A stretch of DNA of 64,000 nucleotides from Tomocerus qinae (lineage: Eukaryota > Arthropoda > Collembola > Entomobryomorpha > Tomoceridae), in the NCBI GenBank assembly GCA_020055645.1, contig CM034549.1, positions 27,301,930 to 27,365,929 of the forward strand, given 5' to 3'. A program made the position numbers and the translations under genes. Below, in pieces: positions 51,219 to 62,655 of this stretch; the stretch's first letter is position 1, and the number at the start of each line of letters is the position of its first letter. Under the pieces are notes generated by a model, which saw nothing but the letters and a program-made list of their open reading frames with translations, was not told the origin of the DNA and searched no databases.

Positions 51219-54200
51219 TCCAATGAATGCATGCAAAAACATTAATTGATCGATAGCAGAGCACCTTGATTCAGTTGAGGAGAATTCGAAGAATTCCCGT
51301 TTATTATTACCCACCTTAAAAATACATATTAATATACCTACACATATTACCTTACCTTATATGATTATACTATTAGACACAATTTACTGTGAAATTATAA
51401 TAGTGGGTAGTATTTAGGAGAATGGAATCATATGTAATTCATCATACCTTCAACTACAACCGACTACCTACCACAACTTTACCAAAATTTAAACGAGCTC
51501 TTATGCAACATCCAGCTACCTTTAATATACCTTATACCTACCAAACTATTTAGCTCCTCGGATTGGAATTAGCGACCGTCTCTCGTGTTATTTTAAACCG
51601 AATATACGTAATCGTATATGTAAATTGTGACAAATTATTCATTCTAATAATAGATTGCTCTGTTAATAATATTATTATGTATTAGTGTTAATGTAGTAGG
51701 TAGGGTTTAGAATGGATTTAGAATAGGAATATATACAATAGTTTATTACTTATCATTATATACTTCTTAGGGAGATACAGAACATTTAATGTCAGCTATA
51801 CTGTACCAAATAACATTTACACAAGTTAGTTAGCTTCTCAAAGATGTCAAATCTGAAGCTAAATCTAATCAATTTAAATTAGACGTCTATATGCGTACAT
51901 ATTGCAATACAAACTAAATATTAATATTAATTAGGTTACAAATACGATAATAATTAGCTATAGCTATGTTTCTGTTATAGAAGCTTCCTTAGAGCAGTGA
52001 ATCTGATTAAGAACATAAAAAAACCAAGTTAATTACATGGGCTTTTAGCCTTTATAGACCTGCGAGACTGCAGATTTAATTACTAAACTAATCGGGTACT
52101 TATTACAAGTAGGGAAAGAATCTGGCACCACGAAACTTGACTTCATTTATATTGATGTGCTCCTTCTCCATGTCTGAAATCTCACTCTGATCTAGTTATT
52201 TTCTTTTTGCGGTGAAGGTTATTGGAAAGCCTTAAGAAACTTGTCAAGTCACAAAGTTACCTCATGCTCTTTAGGCTTTTTTAAGTTTTTGCTAAGCCCG
52301 TATAATAGCCGTGCTTCTGTTTTGACTTGATAATTTGTATTCTCAGCTACCGAAGGCTATTATTGTTAATTAATGCCACGTTCACGTATAATTTTGCTAA
52401 TTGTTTTGTGATGGTGTTTTGTTTTTCGTGCAATAGAGAGGTTTATTCAAATTGCTGTAATAATGATATTACCCTGTATAATTAAGTTACCCTCTTCAAT
52501 TATGCTTATGTGTAGCAGATGCAAAGTAATTGATTGAGATAAAAAATAAGTTTTACTAGTTGGGAAACAATTAGGAGATGCATGGCATCGTTATGATAAT
52601 GTACTGAAAGGAATTCTGAGAATTCCGTTTGTCTGATGATATTTGGGGGGAATATTGATATTCTGATTGGAAAAGTTTGGCTGACTGACTGTGAGTGACT
52701 TGACCCATATATTTTATAGTGCGACTGCGGTGTTCCTCAGTTCTCGTTGCTCCGTCGTGCTAAGCCATAGAAAGACAATGTATAGAGTCGTAAAATCTGC
52801 GGAAACTCTCTTTAGATCTCTTGTTAAATATTCATAGTCTACAAATTGAGATCCCAAGAGAGACGCAGGAGTCAATTCATAACCACCGATCTTAGACGGA
52901 AATCCGAGTTCTTTCGACCTTTCGCCCTAACGAGACAGTTTAAGTAGTTTCTTTGGTATTTTACTGCTTTCCCTTCATTGAACGAGTTAAGAGAACTAAT
53001 TCATCTGGAAATGAGAAATCGTACAGATATATTATAATATTACGGCATATCTGTAAATGTAGGGAGATAAGATTTCACAAGTCGTGTGCAGGCGGGCAGC
53101 TTTTATCTATATATTTCCTTTTCCTTGTCGGTTCTATTGTCAAGTGGAGGAGCATTAGTGGGTAGGTGTACAACAGAGAGCGACGAGTCGAGGAGAGAAG
53201 AAAGAACATTCATCCTTTTCGGCTCGAAGACCACATTATCTATTGAGATCCTTTCACCGATCGATACTTCGCTGAAATGAAACTGAGAAACTGTTTCACA
53301 GTCAAGTCAACAACGGGACGAAAGACCACTAATGCAAATATCATTATTACATTACTTTTCAAACTCACAGACAGATTCCCTCTCGCCAGGAGACTTTTCC
53401 TACCATAGTCCTCCAACTATTGTCAAATTCAATAACAGCTTCTGTATACATTGTAGTCTTCTAAATATATACATAACTTTTGAACTTTCGCCACTTTTGA
53501 TCTGAGAATTGAATCTTTCAGTCTGCTTAGGGATTTATGCCAATGCAATGCAATATAATATTTGAAATGACACTTGAGTTACGTAAGCTGTTAACACAAG
53601 AACAATTGTCAGCCTTTCAGTACCTAATATTATCTTCATTGTTCACTTGAATTCAAAAAGACTTACCGTTTTTAAGCCGTTAAAAACGACATAAGTTTAA
53701 CATACTTATGACTAGATATTATGTCAATATTGTCAGTACACGGTTGTATGGGTAGCTAATTCAGAGCATGTTGAATTGAATGTTTTCATATTTCTCTGTC
53801 GCATAGAGAAAATCGTTTATGCCACTTTCACGTGTGCCTTTCGTTGTTCTGAGCACAGTTTTCGTATTTAAGTCGCATAATTTTTGTTCAATATGTACAT
53901 AATTACGTATATCACATCAAACGAATAGGTTACTAAATTCCGAATAAAGGAATGCAGTGGAGGCATATTATACAAAACATCAGTGTTGAACACTTCTTTG
54001 GTTATAAAGGCAAAACGTTTCATTAAAACATCTATTTTCCACATTTCAAAAGATTATTCTTTACTTTGACATAATACCAAATAGGTGTCACAGTTTTCAA
54101 GAATTTAATCTGTAAGAGCATGAGATATCAAATAACATTGCAGGAAAAGATTGTGCAATGAACCATGCTGGGGAAGAGTGAAAAGTCTTTAGTAACCCCA

Positions 54201-57200
54201 AAAAGAGTTTTAACACTGGTTATCGTCTGTAAGTATAAATTGTACATAATTTGAAGTGAATTTTAATTATTAGTGCTTCTTAACCATGCATGTTATGATA
54301 AGTTAGATTTATGCAGTGCATTAGGCAGCTATAATGTAAATAAAAAGATGTATTTTGGTTGAAATACATTTAAAATGTACCTATAGACATGAAGGCATGA
54401 ATTGGGACGGGATAATTTGTGTAATAATTATGACAAATATTGTAGATGGTACTTTGTATGGAATCTAGTCAACGGCTCTAGCTGATTTTTTTGAGAGGTG
54501 GAGTGAAGATAGCTAACAAATAAATAACAAAGATGACTTGATTGTCAATGTCAGAAGAGAACAGATGTATCCTATAAAATAGCAATCTTACATATAAGTA
54601 GTGAAATACAAATAAATATATAATACATGTTACATTTAAATACTATTGTCATTCATTAATACCCTAAATCTTTAGCTAACTATCAAGTGAATAGGTAAAG
54701 TTTCAGTAAAGTGTTGGAATGCCACAAAAAGGAAATACTACAAACAGTTACATTGTCTGGTGCTAGAAATCAGGTTTCAATACAGTGAACGTTTACTATA
54801 ATAGTATTATATAATTACCAATATTTACTATTGTAGACTTTTGTCGCTTGCAAAATAAAGACGAAAAGGTATCTAGAGTAATAACGAAATCAGATTTGTG
54901 TTGATTGTGTACTCAAGTACAATTTCCTTATTGTGCTTCGTTCACACCTTAACTATTACCGTGTAGATGAATCTGTCAAATTAACTGGATATGAAATAAT
55001 GTTAAACCTCAACATTGGAGTTCAAAATCTCTTTGTCAAATTTTTGGAAATTATATTATAAGCGAGTACATATAGATATAGTCATTTGCATGAACCGATT
55101 GTATGCAGTTTGGGATTGTTTATCTCTTCTGCCGTGGCATAAAGTACATTAGACTAGCCATACTATAGAAATATTATTGATATGGGTACTTAAGTATAAT
55201 GCAACTATTTGTAGGTATAGTTAACGATAGATTTGCACATTTTAAATCAATACAAGCTACAACATTTGGGGACTTTCAGTGTTAGATGCTCTACTAAATA
55301 ACTATGTACACTTACTTATTATACGTACAGAAATACAAATAATTATTCTTGGTGACTGTTAATTGCCATTGATGATAAGAATGATTATAACTATATGTAT
55401 GACTTAATAAATTCGTATAATTAATTACATCGCCATTAATTTTCTTCACTCATTCATAAATATATTATGTAATATCATTTCTATATAGATTTATGGATAG
55501 AACGTTTATCAATATTGCAGACGCATATTTAACGGTGAGTACTACACTCCGTGTTTAGTGTCACAAAATGACCCAAAACGTCTGTTGGCCTAAATACATA
55601 ACACGGGGCAATTGTGATACAAAAGCTTGTTGGGGGAACAATTTAAGCCCTAATTCTGACGTGCATGCATGGAACAAATATGCCTTATAAATGAAAAAAT
55701 GAGGTAAAAACTGTTTCATCTTCATATTACCTTGAAAAAATAAAATAAGTGACCAGACCATAATTTCAAAAAGATTTTGCCTATATCTTCATTTCATACA
55801 TTTGCATAAATCAAAATAGCGAATATTACTATCAATTATGCCTACTAAGGTTGAATAGGAATCACCCGATGTATTGTAACTTGATCATAACAATGAAATT
55901 GCAAGCCAACGTGCCACTGAACGAGGTTCTGAAATTACACAAATTTAATCATGCATAAATGCATGTTTAGAGATGACGATTACAACTGGCGGAGACGATG
56001 AGATATACAACTGGAAATTCTACTTTTGAATTATGTTTTTAGGCAAGTCCAATCCTGTCTTTCGCACTACGTGGCCAGAAAAATGCAAATTTATCATCAC
56101 GTATTAGATTATGATAATATGAATGAATTTGTTTTACACGTAACGTATTTTAGCGGTTTATTAAAAATTAAACTACAAATAAGAACACAATAATACTGGC
56201 ATTGACAATTCAAGCATTCAAACGCATTCATACTATTTTTTTTACATTTTACAACTAAGTGTTGTACATTACATTGACCAATATTGTGTTTGGAATTTAT
56301 GAAGCAACAGTCTCTCTTTTCTATATTCTGGCTGTGTAATCTTTAACCGCAATCATTTCTGCTCTCTCCAAAGTACCTAATACTTGGAATATCCCAAATT
56401 CCCCAAGCATGCATTCGGCTAGATCTCTTTGTGACGAAATGTCGGAAATATTAAAAATGGGTTTCAAACGTTGGATACGGCAATTTTCCGGAAAATATCT
56501 AAATGCTGCAGGTTAAATTACGGTTTACAAGTAAATATTTTTGGGGGTTTTCTCAGAAAAGCAGATGAAAATGTGGATTGCTCAGCTATTTATATCCTGG
56601 AATCATAGGCGCTGATGATGTAACTACTGCATAATTCTGAAGCAGATGTTAACAGCATATTTGAGTATACATCGCACAAATTATTTCAGTTACAAAGCTT
56701 CGCTACATATTTCAGTAGTTATTTGTAATATTTAGCATTGCATATAGATATTTATTGACAAAGAGCATGATTGTCTTTCTATGTACAAGGTAAGTATTGT
56801 CATTTGTCGAGCTACTGATAGATACTTAGTAAGTACCTAGCACATAACCTAAGAAATCATAAAATACTAATTGTGAAATCAATTAGTTCTATTCTGAGAT
56901 TTTCTGGAGTAATAGAACAGTACACACTAACACATGCACCTTCCAATGTTGTATTTACTACTACACCAAACAATAATACATACATCGAGTACCATACACT
57001 CCCGTTTTCTAACAGTTCTTCTGAAAATGTAAGCATTATTTGCTCTTATGCTAAAACGCTTCTAAATAGCTGCAAGATATACACATCAAGACTGCCCTTC
57101 AAGATTCATACAGTCACAATCTAGTCATAAATCATTTCAATATATTATTACATGATTATAACACATATAATATTTATATGCTTCATTGACTTCATTCTAC

Positions 57201-57349
57201 ATTGAATTAAAATTAGCATTTGACAAATACGATACCTGCAAAAACCTTCAAAGACAATGAACCAAATGGGAAATTAAAAATACAGTCTACGATTAATAAA
57301 ACCCATTTGTGCGTACAACGATAGTTCACTAATTCAGCAGTAAGCTTCA
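51219..57349. other. Convergent intergenic stretch
   Basis: It separates the 3' ends of the TMEM47-like gene (+) and the decarboxylase gene (-). It is AT-rich. One open frame at 56873-57124 (83 codons, +) is unremarkable. A slightly GC-richer patch at 52700-53300 has no recognisable gene. No transposon or RNA gene noticed. Confidence 0.5.
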
Positions 57350-60300
57350 CTATTTTTTCTTGGGGGAAGGAGAGTTTTTAGTGTCCTTTTGTGAATGCGT
57401 CGGAGATTTTGACGGGGGAAGTGGAGATCGGCTGCGTCTTGCAAATGGATTAGGACTTACAGGACGAAGATTTTCGGTTTCTGGTGAAGTCTTTGCAGAA
57501 GATCCAGACGGTCCTTGTTTTATCGTCAGATGAGACTCCCAGTTACGAAACCTATCATTAAATGGTAAACGTTTGGTAAATTAGTTCTCATCACTATTCA
57601 AGAGGGGAGATCCAAAACTTATATTATTGTCGTAAGTATTATCTACGTAACTACGTATTAATTAAAATGAAATTACCTGAATGGAACATTTTGGTTGGAA
57701 ACCTCTTCTGCAATATCTTGAAGCATCAGAGCAAGAGGCCAACTGATCCACGAAGCACTGAATCGTAAAAAATATCAAATTAAGTTTTGCAAAAATAAAT
57801 TTAGATAAAAATAAGTTCACTGTTATATTTAATTAAGGAACATCATTACATATAATATGCACTTAAGAAGCTTCCTAGGAAGAAAGGAAACATAGTAGAC
57901 TAGCTTTATAAAAATAGACGCCTAGCTGCAAAAAATTCTATTTTGTAGCCCATTTTAATTATTTTAAGAGACAGCTGTCCTTTGTTCGTCTTTTGTTCTT
58001 TCTTTTTATCTACATCATTTACATAAAGTTAGAGAGAAAAACGTTGAATTAATTAAATGGGGAAAGAAATGGCACAATATCAAAGTTTCAAAATTCAATA
58101 TAATAACAATCGATGGTTGTTTTACACATTAGTTTAGTAAAAATTCCGTCTTTTATAATTTAGCAGATTGTCGGAATACATTTGAATACCTCACTAGATA
58201 TTGGATACGCTTCTCTGAAACAGGAAATTCTATACAATATGTAAAAAAAATCATCGGTCAGTACTGAATGTAGTTTCAAACATAGGATGTATACCTCAAG
58301 ACTGCGTAAGAGCAGTATAACTAGTATAGCATAAGATATAGGCATGAATCTGATTCCAGAGTATCAGTGCATAATGGCCAAGAAAATGACGGTATACAAA
58401 GTTTTGGAGGGGTGATGATATTAATGGCCTGGCTGTTATATCAGAACGTGATTGAAGTCGAATGTACTGTACACAGAAGTAGCTCTTTCAACATTCAAAT
58501 CCGCTGATTTATTACCATCCATCTAACTATCGATTCAATCATTCAGTAGAGAGTGGCCTTTATTACTACCGTAACTTTCACCGAAAGCGCACCTTCAAAC
58601 TTTCTCTAGTCTTCACACTGGTTTTCACATAATAATTACACAAGAATTTATAGTAGGCTATCGACTTAATGGAAAATCATTTCTGGTTGATTATGACATT
58701 TTAATACAATTCCTAAAACTGAGGCAATGGTAGGATACTCATTATGGGTTACCTACTGAAATACTAATTTAGCATATATCTATCAGCTGTGGACTACTTA
58801 TTTTCCGAGCTAATGGCTAATTTGAGGAAAATTATTCGGAATGGAAAAGTTAGCTTGGTTTGCCTGAATTTCTTACAACGGTTGATCTACCTACATTAAG
58901 AACGTAACCTTATCATTAGTTGGAAGTTACTTGGAAGTTCATAACACGACTTCTGAAGGAAAACTTGTTACAAAGAACTACACATTCAAAAGGAATCTCT
59001 GTCTGCTATATTTTAATGTATTTCTGTATATATTCTGGGAAAATTGGAGAAACTTGGCCTAAAGCCGATCTGCTTGACGAACCAAATATAGGTTACTCTA
59101 TCTCTACGTAGTTATTACAGATCTCGTCAGTCTCTTGTGTAAATGCAGAACTTGATGTAATGCTTTTACTGCTTATGCTTTCTCTGACTTCCCGGATTAC
59201 TGAGAATATAGCTTTTAATCGAATGATTTATAGTTTTTATGATGATGCCGCCAGACATACGATACTCGGAAGTTTTTACTAAGATTTCTCTTGCGTTTTC
59301 TCAGTGTCAGCAGCCAGTGCCTAAGCATTTTGTAGTTGTATCTCATATTTCGTATCATTCTGAGGAAATCGTAGTAGCATGGTAAAAGAACATCGTATTT
59401 ACTTATAATATCATTAATCTTACAACTTGAAGAACTCCATATGGAGGTACAAGTCATAAATCTTACATCGGACTCGTATGAGGCTGTGGTTGTTGATTTG
59501 GAGATTGACCGGGCAAATTTAACCCATTATTGCCAAAATGACTGGTCGTTCCCTGACCATGTCCAGTCCCAGTGTTGTCCATTGGTGGGAAGGATGGTGC
59601 TGCCTTTACTGCAGGCACTCGAGCTTTGACAATTTTTGGATTGTAGATCTTCGGGTCGCTCACCTGAATTGGTTTAGAAATAATTTATATTATTGATTAT
59701 CATAATTAGATGTTGTTCAACTTGGGCGTAATTTATTAATTAGGTAAAACAAAAGAAATGATGCCACGAACTAAAAATAATGTTAGCTATTGTTTATATC
59801 CACAATAATATATCCCTGAACGTTTTTATATACAACTAACCTTAATTGTGATTATAAATAATCTGACAGATTAATTATGGCTTTCAAAATCATTTAAATA
59901 AGAAATGTGGAACATAAGTACATCTTGGCTTACCATTCGAACGAAGAATGATCTCTTGTATTTGAGATCCTTCTGTCTCTTTTCCTCAAGCATCTCATAC
60001 ACTTTCTCACGATCTTCGTCTTCTTCTGTTTCGCTATGTGGCTCTTTGAGAATTTTCTCCTCCTTTAATGTAGTGCATGTTAAAAATTCCCAACACAACA
60101 AAAATGTCTGTAATAACCAGGTGCATTAAATAACAAGAGACTGGTAGACTAAAGACAAAAATGAAGGCTAAAATAATGCGATGACGAAAACGGTATCAAT
60201 TGGAACTGACTCATAAATATCTCTTTCACAACTTCTAATAAAGTTATATTGGAAAGCAGCATGTTAAATGAATCTTCATGCAAGGGCAAATCAATCTAAT

Positions 60301-62655
60301 TAACTTTATTTAAGAAATATTTGGTACAGATAAATAATCTTTTTCGGAATTATGACATTCAATAATAAGCAGCATTCACAAACTCCTCTCTTAACTAAAG
60401 ATATTGAGTTATTAGCCGGGGGCTAAGGTTATTGGACATAATCTGTTATGCTGTTTTTCTGCAAATTGCCTTAACGAAGATTCACTGTCGGCGATTGGTG
60501 TACTGTTATACTATTTTAATTAGGTTAGGTTAGTTTAATTATCAAAATATTTAATGCTATCAGAAACAGACATTGTAATGAAACAAAGGTAGTTTCATAC
60601 CCTTTAGTCACATTACCTCACACTCTGACATAGGCTACATAAGTACTTTGGATATTATTCTATCCGACCGTCAGCTGTCGGAAAGTCTATAAGTCAAAAA
60701 GGTTTTTAATCGGATTACGCATTATTGAACCAACCCTATTAGACTGTTATAGAAAGAATCTTCTGGTATACAATACTGCTGAATTAAATCAAGGTATGGA
60801 TCCAGATTCTTGCCAGGTATATCCTGAATGCGATGTACTCGATCATTCTAGCGAAAAAAATAAAAAGCTCAAAGAAAAATAAATAAAATTGTTAAAGTGG
60901 TTATAATTTTTAAACTTTAGTTTCTGTACCTGTAAATTTCATGCTCCCATATTATAAGCATAAACTAACCACAAACGCCCTTGCCCCAATTTCACAATTT
61001 CCATACTCTCTTTGTTGCACAGATTGATTGGCGAAAACATCAAGAACTTCGAAACAATTATCTACTTTTCCACGTAAACCACATTCTACTTACTACGGAA
61101 GAGAAGACACTGAATTTATTATAAATGCAAGGCCCAACCAATATCAAGCCAAAAAAACGTTAAAAATCAAATCAAAAACCAAATCATAATTTAAGCATTT
61201 TATTGAAGCGAAAATGACAAGTACATGGTATGAATTTTAAATAGTATAACTACAGTAGTCACTTTTAATTGTACGAAATGTGGGCATTATATTTTTAGTT
61301 TACAAAGCAGTCAACCCGGCATTTTACAGTTTCGTTTTCAAAGATGACTTGAATAAGGCATAGGTACACTACTGTTACAATACAATTGAGGAATTGAGCA
61401 TGGGTACACCAAAATGTTTAGCAATATTATATAGCGATAAATAGCACAAAAGTATAGAAATATATAATTGATTGGCATGATAAGGATTAGGATTACTGCA
61501 GGAAGGTTTATGGAATAATTTGTAGAAGGATTACAGTAGGATAACCAATGGAATGACTAGATTGACAGAACACGACAAGAGACACACGGGCACATTTGCC
61601 ACAGGAATTTGGAGATAAGCACGAGCAAAGCACCTTCATGGTGCAGATGTTACTTCTAATAAAATAACAGAATTTTTTGGAAAATTAATGTAACAATCAA
61701 CTTAATAAATATCTTTGGTATAATCTTAAGTAACTAAAAACAAAGCGTACATTATGGGGATAGATTTTTTGAAATAACGAAAAAAAAACTTGGCGCATTT
61801 TATAAAAACATGCAGTCAATTTAAAGAAAAGTTTATACAAATGGCTCAAAAATGTCTCCAGTTAGCTGGAGACTTAAATTGGGAGGTCACCCTCCTACTT
61901 TTTAGTTTTGTCATCGGTTTCATCATTTTCTTCTTCATGGTGTTCATTTTGCGCTTCCTCATGGACTCCTTGGAGTCCCTTGAGGAGTGACGTGTAGAAT
62001 AAACTCCCACTGCGACTTCTGCGGGTGTCTTCCCCACTCCCGATACTAAACACCCTGGGCCTAGCCTCAGCGTAATCATCAACAAAACTACTAACGGGGA
62101 AAAGACTTCCCCTCCTACTCCGAGGCAACATGCACTCATCGTCAACCAAATCTATAGAAGTCCTAGACGTGATTTCTGTAATTACTGACGTGTGTCTAGC
62201 CAACGAATATTTTCGTTTATGGAGGTCATTGTAAATATTGACAATTTCTTGCGCTTCTTGGCTAAGTTCGTCTTTGGGTTCTTCAGGAATATCGGACTCT
62301 ATCGGGGATGAAGGTAAACTCACCTCTTTGTAAAGTTTTCCAACTTCCTCGGCCGTTTGCTGAATCACACCCCAAGCGTATTCTGCTCAGAAAAATATTA
62401 CATCAGACTTTTATTCCTAGTCAGCGAGTACTTGCGGTGTAAGCAATATTTTCATTTCATACAATTGAATGACAATTTGACACACTTACTCATATCCTCC
62501 TCAGTGGCTTTCTCGCGACAGACACAGAAACGAATGACATACTTATCATTGAGAGATGCAGGGACCATGTGCAATTTACCAGAGGCGTTGATAGTCGATA
62601 GCAACTTTTGGTTCAGACCGTTTGAGCCTTTCATACGGAAACATACCAGCCCCAG
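57350..62655 (-). CDS. Tdc: Tyrosine decarboxylase, 3' exons (partial)
   Basis: PLP enzyme of the aromatic amino acid decarboxylase family that turns tyrosine into tyramine, the precursor of octopamine. Six exons are supported on the minus strand: 62655-62490, 62382-62324, 60062-59934, 59663-59467, 57757-57677 and 57551-57350. They give 277 carboxy-terminal residues. The first exon holds LGLVCFRMKGSN, GKLHMVPASLNDKYVIRF and KATEEDM, continued by KYAWGVIQQTAEE, the typical end of the fold. The tail carries KRSFFVRM-VSDPKIYNPKIV, which I recall from insect Tdc rather than Hdc or Ddc, then Gln/Pro-rich sequence, a SWISWPLALMLQDIAEE segment, and a Ser/Pro/Lys-rich end stopping at TAG. The PLP-lysine and amino-terminal exons lie right of 64000. 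The exon ending 59467 could instead end at an in-frame TAA two bases on, but phase 2 and a GTAAGA donor favour splicing to 57757. Family call firm; Tdc versus a close paralogue fairly sure. Confidence 0.82.
57758..59466. other. Decarboxylase intron between exons ending 59467 and starting 57757
   Basis: No supported exon on either strand. A plus-strand frame at 58920-59111 has no family resemblance. Confidence 0.5.
60722..60847 (-). CDS. Possible alternative terminal exon of the tyrosine decarboxylase gene
   Basis: An excellent acceptor (pyrimidine run then cgctag) is followed in phase 0 by 41 codons beginning NDRVHRIQDIPGKNLDPYL and ending NSLIGLVQ, then TAA. Phase 0 matches the end of the decarboxylase exon at 62324. 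No good phase-0 donor leads from it to 60062, so it would be a third alternative end rather than a cassette exon. Supported only by splice signal, phase and protein-like composition. Confidence 0.35.
   Translation of the reverse strand, partial: NDRVHRIQDIPGKNLDPYLDLIQQYCIPEDSFYNSLIGLVQ
61199..61204 (-). terminator. Candidate poly(A) signal for the read-through decarboxylase isoform
   Basis: AATAAA on the minus strand, about 690 bases past the alternative stop at 61895. Confidence 0.35.
61895..62382 (-). CDS. Tdc: Alternative terminal exon of the tyrosine decarboxylase gene (read-through of a donor)
   Basis: The exon starting at 62382 has a consensus donor at 62324|62323 (AAAGAG|GTGAGT). 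If that donor is ignored, the frame stays open for another 143 codons to TAG at 61895. The added tail is clearly protein-like: acidic, then YNDLHKRKYSLARHTS, a PKA-type RRGSLF, RPRVFSIGSGEDTRR, RSRSGSLFYTSLLKG, and a Glu/His-rich end. A minus-strand AATAAA lies at 61204-61199. This gives a decarboxylase with a completely different carboxy terminus, probably open to phosphorylation. It is an inference from open frame and composition; the alternative is coincidence, which is unlikely at this length in AT-rich DNA. Confidence 0.6.

Larger units (their letters stand above)
60063..62323. other. Decarboxylase intron with alternative 3' ends
   Basis: Apart from the read-through tail (62323-61895), its probable 3' UTR to about 61200, and the candidate exon at 60847-60722, I see nothing in it. 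The plus-strand frame at 61790-61990 is a shadow of the read-through tail. Confidence 0.5.

Noticed and set aside
57350-57757. A separate minus-strand gene
   Set aside because: At first it looked independent because the decarboxylase seemed to stop at 59463. Phase 2 and the GTAAGA donor there fit the 57757 exon, and no other upstream exon was found.
61790-61990. Plus-strand 66-codon frame with a membrane-like segment
   Set aside because: It is the shadow of the read-through decarboxylase tail; its hydrophobicity comes from the complement of Glu/Lys codons.
62324-62655. Histidine or DOPA decarboxylase
   Set aside because: The carboxy-terminal motifs CVCREKATEED, YAWGVIQQTAEE and especially RSFFVRM-VSDPKIYNP fit Tdc as I remember it, whereas Hdc continues with a VKDWMEI-type segment and Ddc ends soon after the YAW motif.
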